Below, in pieces: positions 32,350 through 42,500 of a DNA stretch of 64,000 nt. The translations under genes were made by a program, and so were the position numbers. Every line of letters starts with the position of its first letter. Positions within the stretch are counted from its first letter, which is position 1. This DNA comes from Dactylosporangium roseum (GTDB lineage Bacteria; Actinomycetota; Actinomycetes; Mycobacteriales; Micromonosporaceae), in assembly GCF_025264685.1 (NCBI RefSeq), contig NZ_CP073721.1, positions 2,781,001 to 2,845,000 of the forward strand. The letters are read 5' to 3'. The notes under the pieces were generated by a model. It was not told where the DNA came from. It saw only the letters and a list, made by a program, of their open reading frames with translations, and ran no database searches.

Positions 32350-34862
32350 CCTTCGATCCACCCGTGGTGCCGCCCGGCCTGACCCGGCTGCGCCGCCGGC
32401 TCGCCACCTACGACGACTTCGTCGCGGACCTCGTCCGCACCGTCGAGCGGACCACCGTGGCCGGCGGGCCGCTGGGCCGGCGGTGGGACGTCGAGGGCGA
32501 CCCGCGGGCGATGAAGCTGGTGCGGCTCTGGGCCTACGTGGCCGAGGGCGTCGCCGCGTACACCGAGCTGACCGCCGGCGAGGCGTACCTGCCGACCGCG
32601 CAGGACTGGACCGACCTGCGCCGCATCGCCGCGCTCGTCGGCTACCGGCCCGCCCGGCCGGTCGCCGCGCAGGGCTGGGTCATGGTCGACACCGACCGGG
32701 GTGCCGCCCCACTCGTCCCGGCCGGCACCCGCGTCCAGGCCCCCGGCACCCCTACCCGGCCGGCCCAGGTCTTCGAGGTCGCCGAGGACACCCAGTTGCA
32801 CGCCGACTGGGCCGGTCTCACCGCCACCCCGGTCCCGGTTCCCGCCGCGCCGGCCGGGCGGACCCTGCGGTTCCTCCAGGACCCCGGGTTCCGGGTCGGC
32901 GACCGGGTGCTGTTCGTCGAGGAGCTCGCGCCGACCGGGGCCGGCGCACCGCCGCCGTGGAGCCCCGACTGGTCGGCCTGGTGGATCTGGCTGCTGTGGT
33001 GGTGGTACCTCTACCAGGCCGCGCTGAACGCCCCCGCCACCCCGCTCGCCGTCGCCCGGGTCGCCAAGCGGGTCGCCGACCTCGGCACCGTCGTGGTCAC
33101 GTTCGACCGGGAGCTCGGCCCGCTGCTCAGCGACCCGAGCCGGGTCTACGCCGCCTACCGGGTCGTCGCCGCGGCCGGCTCCGCCCGCCGGCAGTCCACC
33201 ACCGTCCGGATCCCGGCGACCGGCACGCCCAGCGCCACCAGCGACCGGATCCAGCTCGGCGGCTTCTACACCGGGCCGACCAACCTGGAGAGCGCCGCCG
33301 TCGTGCTCGACTCCCAGCTCGACGAGCTGTCGCCGGGCCAGCGGGTCGCCGTCGTCGACTGGGGCGTCAGCCGGACCGCGTCCGCCACCACCGACCAGCC
33401 GGCCTGCGACGTGGCCGAGCCGGCCGTTCACTCGCGGCTCGACTGGGAGGTCGCGCCCGGCTCCACCGTCCCCGCCTCACACCTGCGCTTCGGCGGCACG
33501 CTCGCCCCGCTCGCCCGCGCCGACCTCACCGGCCGCCCGGTCCGGGTCTACGTCGTCGGGCCCCGTATCCCGGCCCAGCACTACGAGCTGCCCACGACCG
33601 TCACCGGCGCCCCGGCCCGGTTGCGGCTCTATCCGGCCCCGGCCCACCCGGTCGAGCGGATCGCCCTGCGCGGTCCCGCCGGCACGTGGGACGTGCTCAC
33701 CTGCGCGCCGGCGCCGGCGTCGGCGCAGGAGCTGCCGCCACCCGGCGACGGCCCGCCACCGCCCCGGGGGCTCATCGTCGACCTGGTCGGCGCAGCGCTG
33801 CCGCTGGCCGCCGACCGGGCCCCGGCCAGCGCCAACCTGGTCCGGGTCCGGCACGGCGCCACCACGGTCAGCACCCTCGGCAGCGGCGACGCGAGCCGGC
33901 CCGGCCAGCGGTTCCCGGTGCCGAAGGCACCCGTCGCCGCCGACGTCGGGCCGGACGGCACCCCGGCCAGCACCCTGGAGCTGCGGGTCGCCGGACTCGC
34001 CTGGGCCGAGCGGCCCACGCTGTACGGCGCCGGCCCCAGCGACGCGTTCACCACCGTCCTCGGCCCCGACGGCGCGCAGACCGTCGTCACCGGCGACGGC
34101 ACCCAGGGCAACCGGCTGGCGACCGGGCGGAACACCGTCGCCGCCACCTACCGCGTCGGCGGCGGTACGGCCGGCGAGCTGCCCGCCGGCGCGATCACGT
34201 CCCTGCTGGGCAGCGTCCACGGGGTCAAGGGCGTCGTCGGCGCCGGACCGACCAGCGGCGGCGCCGACCAGGACGACCCGCGCCGGCTGCGCACGCTCGC
34301 CCCCGGGAGGTCCCGCGCCGGCGACCGGGCCGTCTCCCGCGCCGACCTGGCCGACCTGGCCCGCGGCTTCCCCGGCGTCTCCCACGCGGCGGCCTGGCGC
34401 GGCGCCGGCCCGGCCGGGTGCGCCTGCGCGGGCACCGGCGAGCACGTCGCGTTCCTGCGGCTCGGGGTCGCCGGGCCGCGCCCGCCCACCGCCGCGGAGA
34501 TCACGGCGCTCGCCGCCTACCTGGACGGCCGCCGGGACGTCACCGTGCCGTTGTGCGTGGCTGCCGGGACCGTCACCGCGCTGAGGCTGACCGTCCAGGT
34601 CGTCCCGGATCCGCGGGCCCGGCCGGGCGCCGTCACCGCCGCCGTCACCGCGCTGCTCACCGCCCCGGGCGGACCGCTCGACCCGCTCGACCGCCTGCTC
34701 GGCGTGCCCCTCGATCGGTCCGACGTGATGGTCCACGTGCACGCGGTGCCCGGCGTCACGGGCGTGCCGGCGCTCACCCTCGACGGCACGCCCGCGGCCG
34801 TCAAGCGGTACCAGCTCGTCGCGCTGGCGCCGAACCCCGACGTCACGGCGGTGACCCCATGA
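32346..34862 (+). CDS. Baseplate J-like protein (Afp12-like), second of two
   Basis: 838 aa. The start is TTG 32346, overlapping the previous stop, with GGGAGG seven bases upstream; no better ATG or GTG is near. WAYVAEGVAAYTELTAGEAYLPTA and WTDLRRIAALVGYRP resemble the first J-like protein. A Trp-rich segment (SPDWSAWWIWLLWWWYLYQ) around residues 205-222 is striking and may pack against the membrane or a neighbour. The C-terminal SRADLADLARGFPGVSHAAAW is the J core. It probably heterodimerises with the upstream protein in each wedge. Confidence 0.88.
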   Translation: MTFDPPVVPPGLTRLRRRLATYDDFVADLVRTVERTTVAGGPLGRRWDVEGDPRAMKLVRLWAYVAEGVAAYTELTAGEAYLPTAQDWTDLRRIAALVGYRPARPVAAQGWVMVDTDRGAAPLVPAGTRVQAPGTPTRPAQVFEVAEDTQLHADWAGLTATPVPVPAAPAGRTLRFLQDPGFRVGDRVLFVEELAPTGAGAPPPWSPDWSAWWIWLLWWWYLYQAALNAPATPLAVARVAKRVADLGTVVVTFDRELGPLLSDPSRVYAAYRVVAAAGSARRQSTTVRIPATGTPSATSDRIQLGGFYTGPTNLESAAVVLDSQLDELSPGQRVAVVDWGVSRTASATTDQPACDVAEPAVHSRLDWEVAPGSTVPASHLRFGGTLAPLARADLTGRPVRVYVVGPRIPAQHYELPTTVTGAPARLRLYPAPAHPVERIALRGPAGTWDVLTCAPAPASAQELPPPGDGPPPPRGLIVDLVGAALPLAADRAPASANLVRVRHGATTVSTLGSGDASRPGQRFPVPKAPVAADVGPDGTPASTLELRVAGLAWAERPTLYGAGPSDAFTTVLGPDGAQTVVTGDGTQGNRLATGRNTVAATYRVGGGTAGELPAGAITSLLGSVHGVKGVVGAGPTSGGADQDDPRRLRTLAPGRSRAGDRAVSRADLADLARGFPGVSHAAAWRGAGPAGCACAGTGEHVAFLRLGVAGPRPPTAAEITALAAYLDGRRDVTVPLCVAAGTVTALRLTVQVVPDPRARPGAVTAAVTALLTAPGGPLDPLDRLLGVPLDRSDVMVHVHAVPGVTGVPALTLDGTPAAVKRYQLVALAPNPDVTAVTP

Positions 34863-36895
34863 CGATCGCCCGCTGGCTGCCGCCGGTCGTGCGAGCCGAG
34901 CCCGAGCCCGGCGCGCCCCGCCTGCTGGACGTGCTGCTCGCCGCCGTCGACGGGCAGGTCGCCGCGCTGCACGAGGACCTCGACCGGCTCTGGGACGACC
35001 TGTTCGTAGAGTCGTGCGCCGACTGGGCCGTGCCGTACCTCGGTGCGCTGCTCGGCCTGCCGCCCGACGCCGGCCGCCGCGAGGTCGCCTACGCGGTCGC
35101 GCTGCGCCGGCGCAAGGGCACCCCGGCCGCGCTGGAGGACTTCGGCTTCGTCGTCACCGGGCTCACCGTGCGCGTTCTCGAAGGCTGGCAGACGACCGTC
35201 TGGGCACAGCGGCCCGGCCACCCGCCGCCGCTGCGCACCGCCGTCGCCGCGCCCGGCGACCGGGTCGCCCGCGCCCGCTTCGGCGGCCCGTTCGAGACCG
35301 GCCGGCGGATCTTCACCCCCGGCCGGCGATGGCACCCGCGGGCGGTCACCGCCGTCGTGTGGCCGTGGCAGGTGCGCACGCTCACCGACACCGCCGCCGT
35401 GCCGCTCACCCCGCCCGGCCGGTTCGCGCTCGACCCGCTCGGCGGCGAGGCGCCGCTGTACCTGCGGCCCCGCCGCCCCCGGATCGCCGCCGAGGCCGGC
35501 GCTCCGGCCACCGCCGCCGAGACCCGCGTCGGCGACGAGACCGACGCGCCGGTCCGCGCCACCTACCGGGTCCTGGAGGCGCTCGGACCGGTCGAGTACG
35601 GCCCGCCGCTCGCCCTCGCCGCCGGGCACCCGCTCGCCCAGGCCGGCGCACTGATCGCCCTGACCGTGCAGAGCGGTCCGGTCCCGGCGTCCGCGATCCG
35701 GTACGGTGCCGTGCCGGCGACCGGGGTGCTGCCCGCCCCGCCCGCCGCCGGCCAGGTGCTCGTCGACCCGGACCGCGGCCACGTCCAGCTCGGCGCCGGC
35801 CTCGCCGGTCCGGTCCGGGCCACCTGGTGCCGTGCCTTCACCGGTCCGTTCGGCGCGCTCGCCAGCCGCGCCGAGGAACACCCCGGCGCGCGGGTCGTGG
35901 TCGTCGTCAACCCGGCCTCCGCCACCGCCGTGCCCACCCTGGCCGCCGCGTTCGCGACCGCCCGTACCCTGTCGGCCGGGCTCGACCCGGCCGGCAGCCG
36001 GGACGGCGTGCCCGACGTCGAGATCCGCCTGGAGACCTCCGACCGGCTGGCCGCGCCGCCCCCGCAGGCGTTCACGCCGGCTGTGCCGCGCTGGCGGATC
36101 GTCGCGCCCGCCCTGGTCACCCCGACGATCGTCGGCGACCTCGGCCTCGACCTGCCCGACGGCCGGGTCGAGCTCGCCGGGTTCCTGCACGCCGGCGCAC
36201 TGCGGCTCGGCGACCGGCTCGCCGAGGTCACCGTCGACGGCGTCACCCAGGACCCGGCCGCCGGTGGCATCGCCGTCGCCGCGACCGCGTGGCGGCTCGC
36301 GCTGACCGTCCGGCGCAGCGTCGTCGGTCCGCTGCGCGCCGACCTGGGCGCGCTGCCGGTCACCGTCACCGACAGCGTCGTCGACGGCCGGCGCCGCCGG
36401 GCCCGGCCGTGCGGCGGCGACCCGCAGGCCGCCCCGCCGGTCGCCGCGGTCGACCGCACCAGCCGCTTCGCCCCGGCCCTCGTCACCACCGCCGTGACGT
36501 TCCTCGGCCCGGTCGTCGCCGAGTCCGTCGCCGCCGCCGACACGATCTTCGCCGACGGGCTCGACGTGGTACAGCAGCAGGAAGGCGGCGCGAGGTACTG
36601 CTACCTGCGGCCACCGGCGAGCGGCCCGGCCCGCTGGCCGGTCACCTACGCCAGCGGCCCGCACCCGCCGCCCCGGTTCGTCGCCGACGGCTTCGGCGCG
36701 GCCGGCTACGCCGCGCTGGACTACACCGACGCCGGACACCCGCTGCTCGCCGCCGCCGGCGACGGGGGCGAGGTCGGCGCCCACCATGCCGCCGGCCGGG
36801 CGGCACTGATCCGGCGCTTCGCCGGACGCATCGACGAGTTCGTACCGCTGGGGCTGCGCGCGTCGGTGGTCGTGGCCGATTGGGAGGAACGTTGA
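34859..36895 (+). CDS. Phage tail protein I-like baseplate protein
   Basis: 678 aa. Residues 1-110 match tail protein gpI (PRLLDVLLAAVDGQVAALHEDLDRL cut here to LLDVLLAAVDGQVAALH, then CADWAVPYLGALLG and RRKGTPAALEDF). The remaining 550 residues are beta-rich and lack clear motifs, probably forming an outer baseplate domain that holds the fibre. ATG overlaps the J gene stop and the stop overlaps the fibre TTG. Confidence 0.85.
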   Translation: MTIARWLPPVVRAEPEPGAPRLLDVLLAAVDGQVAALHEDLDRLWDDLFVESCADWAVPYLGALLGLPPDAGRREVAYAVALRRRKGTPAALEDFGFVVTGLTVRVLEGWQTTVWAQRPGHPPPLRTAVAAPGDRVARARFGGPFETGRRIFTPGRRWHPRAVTAVVWPWQVRTLTDTAAVPLTPPGRFALDPLGGEAPLYLRPRRPRIAAEAGAPATAAETRVGDETDAPVRATYRVLEALGPVEYGPPLALAAGHPLAQAGALIALTVQSGPVPASAIRYGAVPATGVLPAPPAAGQVLVDPDRGHVQLGAGLAGPVRATWCRAFTGPFGALASRAEEHPGARVVVVVNPASATAVPTLAAAFATARTLSAGLDPAGSRDGVPDVEIRLETSDRLAAPPPQAFTPAVPRWRIVAPALVTPTIVGDLGLDLPDGRVELAGFLHAGALRLGDRLAEVTVDGVTQDPAAGGIAVAATAWRLALTVRRSVVGPLRADLGALPVTVTDSVVDGRRRRARPCGGDPQAAPPVAAVDRTSRFAPALVTTAVTFLGPVVAESVAAADTIFADGLDVVQQQEGGARYCYLRPPASGPARWPVTYASGPHPPPRFVADGFGAAGYAALDYTDAGHPLLAAAGDGGEVGAHHAAGRAALIRRFAGRIDEFVPLGLRASVVVADWEER

Positions 36896-39387
36896 CCGGC
36901 GACTACACGAAGGTGCCGCTGCGCCGCGACGACCGGTGGACCGGTGCCCGGCTGCAACAGGGCCGGGTCCTCGTCGAGCACGAGTGGAACCTGAACCTCG
37001 ACGCCACCGCCCGCGCGCTGGCCGACACCGCCCGGGACCTGGTCGGGCCGGCCGGCGTCCCGCAGGGCAGCACCGCGTTCGCCGTCGGCGTCGTGACCAC
37101 GCCCGGCCTCGACCTGGAGATCGCCGCCGGCCGGATCTGGGTCGACGGGCTCGCCGCGTTCGCCCCGGCCACGTTCCGCTACTCCCAGCAGGAGCGGATC
37201 AGCCCGGCCCTGCCGGCGGGCGGGCGCGTCCTGGTGTACCTGGAGGTGTTCCAGGAGCATGTCCAGCCGGCCGAGGACTGGGCCGCACTCGTGGACCCGG
37301 CGCTGCACCCGGTCGACTCGGCCGCCCGCACGCGGGTCGGCTGGCGGGTGCGGGCCGTGCCGACCACGCAGACGAGCTGCGGGCCGGCGATGACCGGCGC
37401 GGGACTCGTCGCGCTGTCCACCGGCCGGCTCAGCATCGACCGCACCGCGCCGGCGCCGTCCACGGGCGGCTGCGCGCCGCCCGGCGACCCGCGCGGCACC
37501 GTGCCCGACGGGCTGTTCCGGGTCGAGGCCCTCGACGCCGGTACCGCCGGTACCGCCCGGTTCGCCTGGTCGTTCGAGAACGGCGCGGCCGCCGTGCCGG
37601 TGCGGACGGTCGCCGCCGACACGGTGACGCTGGCGATCACCGGCGGGGTCGCGTTCGCCCGTGACGAACTCGTCGAGGTCTCCTGGGCCGCCCGCCGGCA
37701 GGACCGGGTCAATCACGGCCAGTTGTACCGGATCACCGACGTCACGCCGGGAGCCGGCGGCGACGTGCTCCGGCTCAGCCGCGCCGTCACCGCCCCCGCC
37801 GGGGCCGCCGGCCTCGTCGTGCGCCGCTGGGACGGCGAGACGGCCGGCGCCGCGGCCCAGGTGCAGGCGTTGCGCGGCACGCAGAACCTCGGCGTGGTCT
37901 TCACCGCCGGTGCCGGCAGCTACGCCGTGGGGGACTGGTGGGGCGCCGCGCTGCGGCCGGAGGCCGACCCGGCCGTCGAGCGGCGGGTCAGCGCGTCACC
38001 CGACGGGGTGCCCCGTGCGTTCGTCCCCCTCGCGCTGGTCAACCTCGACACGAAGGTCGTGGAGAGCGACTGCCGGCCCAAGTTCCGCCCGCTCACCGAG
38101 ATCCGCGACCGGTCGACCTGCACGGTCACCGCGTTTCCCGGCGACGACCTGCAGGCCGCCGTCAACGCGCTGCCGGCCGCCGGTGGCGAGCTGTGCCTCG
38201 CCGCCGGGGAGTATCCGGTGCACGCCACCGTCCAGATCAAGCGGCCCCGGGTCACGGTCACCGGCGTCGGGCCGGCGACGGTCATCCGGTCGGTCGGCGG
38301 CGAGTGCGCGCTGCGGTTCGACGGCTGCGCCGACGCCCGGATCAGCGACGTGCAGGTCGTCGGCGGGCCGCCCGGCGGTGTCAACCGCGACGGCGCCGTC
38401 ACCGCCGTCGACTGTGCCGACGTGACCGTGGCCGGCACCGTGCTGAGCTGCCTCGACGCGGCCGAGCCGCAGGCCGCCGCGCTCGCCGCCCGCAACTGCC
38501 TGCGGGTCCGGGTCACCGGCAACCAGGTCGCCGTCGGCGCGTGGCAGACCGGCGTGCTCGTCACCGGCGGGCTCGACGTCCTCGTGCGGGACAACACCGT
38601 CCGGTACGTCTCGGCGAAACAGGCCGGCGTGGACAGCCTCCCCCGGGAGATGTTCGCGGTCGTGCTCGCCGCGACGATCCGCCTGGTGCCGGCGGCCCAG
38701 TTGCAGCCGGCCGTCCTGGCGTTCGCGCAGGAGTTCGATCGGCGCTCCGCCACCCTCATCGGCCAGTACGGCACGCGGCGGCGGGCGTCGGTGGTCTTCG
38801 CGCGGTACGTCACCGGTCCCACCCGCCCGGCCGACATCCCCGAGTCGTGGTGGACCGGCCTGCGCGACGCGCTCGCCGGCTACCTCGCCGGCGGGGCCGG
38901 GATCACCGCGGCCGGCGCCGTCAACTCGATCCGGGTGCTCGACAACGTGGTGCACGACTGCGCCCAGGGCATCCACGTCGGCTACTCCGGCGGCCAGGGC
39001 CGGGCCGTGCAGGTGCGCGGGAACACGGTGCGGGTCATGGTGCCCTTCGACCACCGCCGCGACCGGCACGCCGTCGCGGTCAGCAACGCCCACTCCACGT
39101 GGATCACCGACACGTTCGCCGAGCTGGCACTGACCGGCCGGCGGCTGACCAAGCTCAGCACGCCGGTCGACGGCGTCAGCCTCTACGGCCAGCTCGGCCC
39201 GTGCGCGCTGGTCCGGCAGAACAGCTTCCTCGGCTTCACCACCGGCGTGCGGTGCGCGCAGAGCGCCGCCGCGCCGAACGTGAACAACCGGGCCTGGGTG
39301 GTCGCCGAGACCGTGGCGTCGGGCGGCACCGCGCTCGTCACCGTGCTGCCCGTCGTGGTCGAGAACATCTTCCCGAAGCCGGCGTGA
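36892..39387 (+). CDS. DUF6519-type protein with right-handed beta-helix; candidate tail fibre
   Basis: 831 aa with TTG start (GGGAGGAAC just upstream) overlapping the previous stop. The N-terminal 250 residues (GDYTKVPLRRDDRWTGARLQ, EWNLNLDATARALADTARDL) match a domain seen in eCIS loci (DUF6519). Residues about 420-830 are a pectate-lyase-like beta-helix: repeated short turns such as VTGVGPATVIRS, RVTGNQVAVG, VRDNTVRYVS and RVLDNVVHDC. Such helices often bind glycans, so it may be the receptor-binding fibre. It ends the structural operon; the next gene is 208 bases away. Confidence 0.8.
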   Translation: MTGDYTKVPLRRDDRWTGARLQQGRVLVEHEWNLNLDATARALADTARDLVGPAGVPQGSTAFAVGVVTTPGLDLEIAAGRIWVDGLAAFAPATFRYSQQERISPALPAGGRVLVYLEVFQEHVQPAEDWAALVDPALHPVDSAARTRVGWRVRAVPTTQTSCGPAMTGAGLVALSTGRLSIDRTAPAPSTGGCAPPGDPRGTVPDGLFRVEALDAGTAGTARFAWSFENGAAAVPVRTVAADTVTLAITGGVAFARDELVEVSWAARRQDRVNHGQLYRITDVTPGAGGDVLRLSRAVTAPAGAAGLVVRRWDGETAGAAAQVQALRGTQNLGVVFTAGAGSYAVGDWWGAALRPEADPAVERRVSASPDGVPRAFVPLALVNLDTKVVESDCRPKFRPLTEIRDRSTCTVTAFPGDDLQAAVNALPAAGGELCLAAGEYPVHATVQIKRPRVTVTGVGPATVIRSVGGECALRFDGCADARISDVQVVGGPPGGVNRDGAVTAVDCADVTVAGTVLSCLDAAEPQAAALAARNCLRVRVTGNQVAVGAWQTGVLVTGGLDVLVRDNTVRYVSAKQAGVDSLPREMFAVVLAATIRLVPAAQLQPAVLAFAQEFDRRSATLIGQYGTRRRASVVFARYVTGPTRPADIPESWWTGLRDALAGYLAGGAGITAAGAVNSIRVLDNVVHDCAQGIHVGYSGGQGRAVQVRGNTVRVMVPFDHRRDRHAVAVSNAHSTWITDTFAELALTGRRLTKLSTPVDGVSLYGQLGPCALVRQNSFLGFTTGVRCAQSAAAPNVNNRAWVVAETVASGGTALVTVLPVVVENIFPKPA

Positions 39388-39595
39388 GGCGGTCGAGTCA
39401 GGTGTCCGACCGAACACTCCCGAACGGGCCGGCGATGGCGTACCGTCAACGACGCACACGGTTCCGCGTGGTTGCGTTCGGGCTTGATCTAGGCGTCGTC
39501 CGTCGTCATCGTCGGCTGCGTTTGTCTGAAGGGTTCGATTCCCTACGCCGTGGCAACAGCGGTGAAGCCGCGTCCGCAAGGGCGCGGCTTCATCC
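39388..39595 (+). other. 208-base spacer before the candidate effector, with strong hairpin
   Basis: No gene is seen here. A perfect 9-bp stem (GAAGCCGCG/CGCGGCTTC, 39564-39572 with 39583-39591) ends five bases before the chosen ATG of the next gene. Just upstream, AGGG-TTCGATT-CCCT (39530-39544) is a T-arm-like loop flanked by GGCGT (39492) and ACGCC (39545). The spacer may hold the terminator of the structural operon or control of the effector gene. Confidence 0.5.
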
Positions 39596-42500
39596 ATGCC
39601 GGGCGTCCGCTCGGCGACCGCTTCGTCCATGCGGGTCGGCTCGGTGGTCAGCTCGGCGACCGCGGAGCACCGCGTGCCCGGCGAGCTGACCACCGAGCCG
39701 GCCCGCGCGCCGGCCAAGCCCGCCGCGGCGAAGCGACCACGCGGCGGCACCGCCGTGCGGACCCAGCAGCCCCGGGGCGCCGGCGCCCAGGTGCTGGCCA
39801 AGTCGCCGGCCGGCAACGGACCCGTGCCGGTCGCCGCGGTCGGCAACACCACCGCCGAGGTTCTGCTCGACCTGCGACGCATCCTCGGCGGCGTCCCCGG
39901 CATCGACCGGGTCGCCGTCCTGCTCGTCGACGGGCGCACCGCGCAGGTGTTCGGCTGGCCCGACAAGCCGCTCACCCCCCGCCTGCGGCTCATCCCCGGC
40001 AAGGCCGAGATCGGCTCGGCCGCCATCGCCATCCAGGTCCCCGGCGCCGGCTTGCAGTTGCACCCGCTCGTGCGCCGCCCCGACGGCCGGCTGTACTTCG
40101 CCAGCGACCTCGTCGTCGGGGCCAGCAGCGGCGATCTCAACGCCGCGTTCAGCCCGGACGACCTGGCCACCATCGTGCGGGTCGTCGCCGGCCACACCGA
40201 CCTCGTCACCGTGTTCCCCGGCCTGCCGTCGGGCCAGGCCGCCGCGCCACCGCCACCGGACAACGCCGACGTCCCGGAGATCTTCAAGCCCCGCAACCCG
40301 ACGCTCGCCGCCGGGCTGCCCGAGTACCCGGCGGACCTGCAACCGCTCACCCCGCTCGTCACCGCGACGAACAGCACCGGCAGTTTTCTCATGCACCTCG
40401 ACAAGACCACCGGCACCCGCAACACCCTCGACGCGGTCACCAACATCCTGCAGCCGGTCACGTTCCGCTGGGAGGTCGTGCAGCTACACCCGGACGCCAA
40501 GGCACAGGACAGGCTCGCCGCGCTCATCGCCGCCTACCGGGCGGAGGCCGCCGCCACCCGCGACGTCGAGAGGATCGACGGCGTCCGCGCCGGGTTCGAA
40601 CGGCGCGTCCGCCACGCCGAGGAGGACCGCCAGGTCCTTCTCGGCGAACACCCCGAGGAACAGGGCTACGTCGAACGGGCCGTCCGGCAGCTCGGCGCCG
40701 AGATGCTGTACGAGTCCCGGCTCACCCTCGCCGTCGCCGGTGAGATCGCGCTGACCGTCATCCGGGCGCTGCTGCCCGGCGCGGGCATGCCGAGCGTCGA
40801 CGACATCATCGACATCCCGTTCCGCCAGGAGGGGCTGTACCTGGTGCGCGGGCTGGCCACCCCGCAGCCCGGCGACACGCCGCAGACCACCCGGGCCACC
40901 TCCGTCGTCGGCACGTTCGTGGAGGTCCGCGACCTCGACGCCCTCGCCCGCAACGCGATGCCGAGCCAGCAGCGGCAGCGCGACATGTTCACCGACGAGG
41001 CCGACAAGCTGGAGCTGCGCATCGGCACCGCGCGGGCGCGCCTCGCCGACCCGGCCACCCCGCCGGAGGAGGTGAAGCTGCTCGGCGAGCAGCTTCCGCA
41101 GGCCGAGCTGCGCCTCGCGTACCTGCGGGCGAAGGCCGACGCGGCCGGTGACCCGCGCGCCGACCGCAAGGTCGACCGCGACGAGGCCGTCCGCAAGCTC
41201 GCCGAGCTGGAGCAGCGGGCCGCCACGAACGCCAAGGGCGACCCGCAGGAGGAGCGGGCGATCGCCGCCCAGAAGGCCGAGGTCGAGCGGCTCACCGGGC
41301 AGCTCGGCCGGCTCGACGCGGCCAAGGGCGACGCCTGGACCACCGTGACCCCGATGGACGCCGTCCTCGTCGACGACGCGACCGGTTCGCCGACGGACCT
41401 GCTGTTCACCGTCACGACCCGCACGTACGTCACCCGCTCGCCGATCGTCGAGATCGCCGACGTCACCGCCGCCGAGGGGCGCACCGCCTCCGGCAGCGGC
41501 GCCACCCTGCCCGAGGCGTGGGCCGCCGCACTGGCGGACCTGCGGCGCAACCTCGGCCGCGGCCGCGGCTACCTCAACTACCGGCCGCCCAAGCCCTACG
41601 ACGGCTACCAGGTCGACGTGCCCAACCCGATGCGGCTGCAGATCGGGTTCACCGACCAGCTCGTCGAGACCGTCGACGACACCGCCAACGTGGCGACGAT
41701 CGCCGCGCTCATCGCCGTGCCGTTCACCGGCGGGGCGTCCCTCGCGATCCTCGCCCCGCTCGGCGTCGTCGGCGCCGCGACCAGCGCCTACCGGATCTTC
41801 GACCGTTCCGCCTACGGCAACCTCAGCCTCGACGCCCAGGCGGTCAGCGACCTGCTGAACATCGCCTCGCTCGGGATCGGCCGGATCAGGCCCGCGGGGC
41901 AGTTCGCCACCCGCAGCCAGATCATCTTCAGCCGCGCCGGCCGGATCGGCGCGCGGCTGCTCGACGAGGGCGGCTACGTGGTGCTGACCTACCAGACCTG
42001 GCAGGCGTTCACCACCCCGAGCGGGAGCCTCGACCCGCGCGTCGACCAGGAGCGGCGGCTGGTCGCGCTCCTGCAGTTCCTCCAGGCGGGCGCGGTGCCG
42101 GTGGCCAGCCACCTGTGGCCGGCCGGCCATCCGCCGACGGACCTGCCGACCCACCCGGCGGCGCCGGACGCGCCCGTACCGAAGCCGGGCGACGCCGCGA
42201 CGCCGGCCGCGCCGGTACCGAAGCCGGGCGAGGCCACCGCGCCGGCCGCACCCGGGCCGAAGCCGCCACCGGAGCCGCGCCTGCCGGTGCCCGCGCCGGA
42301 ACTGCGGGCCGAGCTGCCGCCCGGCCTCGACGTCGACGTCCTGCGCGACTCGGGGCTGCACGGCGACACCGTCCGCGTGCACTACACCCTGGACCGGCTG
42401 GGCCTCGTCGCCAGCGTCCACATCCTGGCCGGCCCGTCGGCCGGCCCGTCCCAGGTCGCGCTGCACGCCGAGACCGCGCGGCTGATGCTGCGGTACCAGG

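Noticed and set aside
39492-39549. tRNA gene
   Set aside because: A T-arm-like loop and a 5-bp acceptor-like pairing exist, but the 58-base span lacks a D-arm, a proper anticodon arm and a 7-bp acceptor stem.
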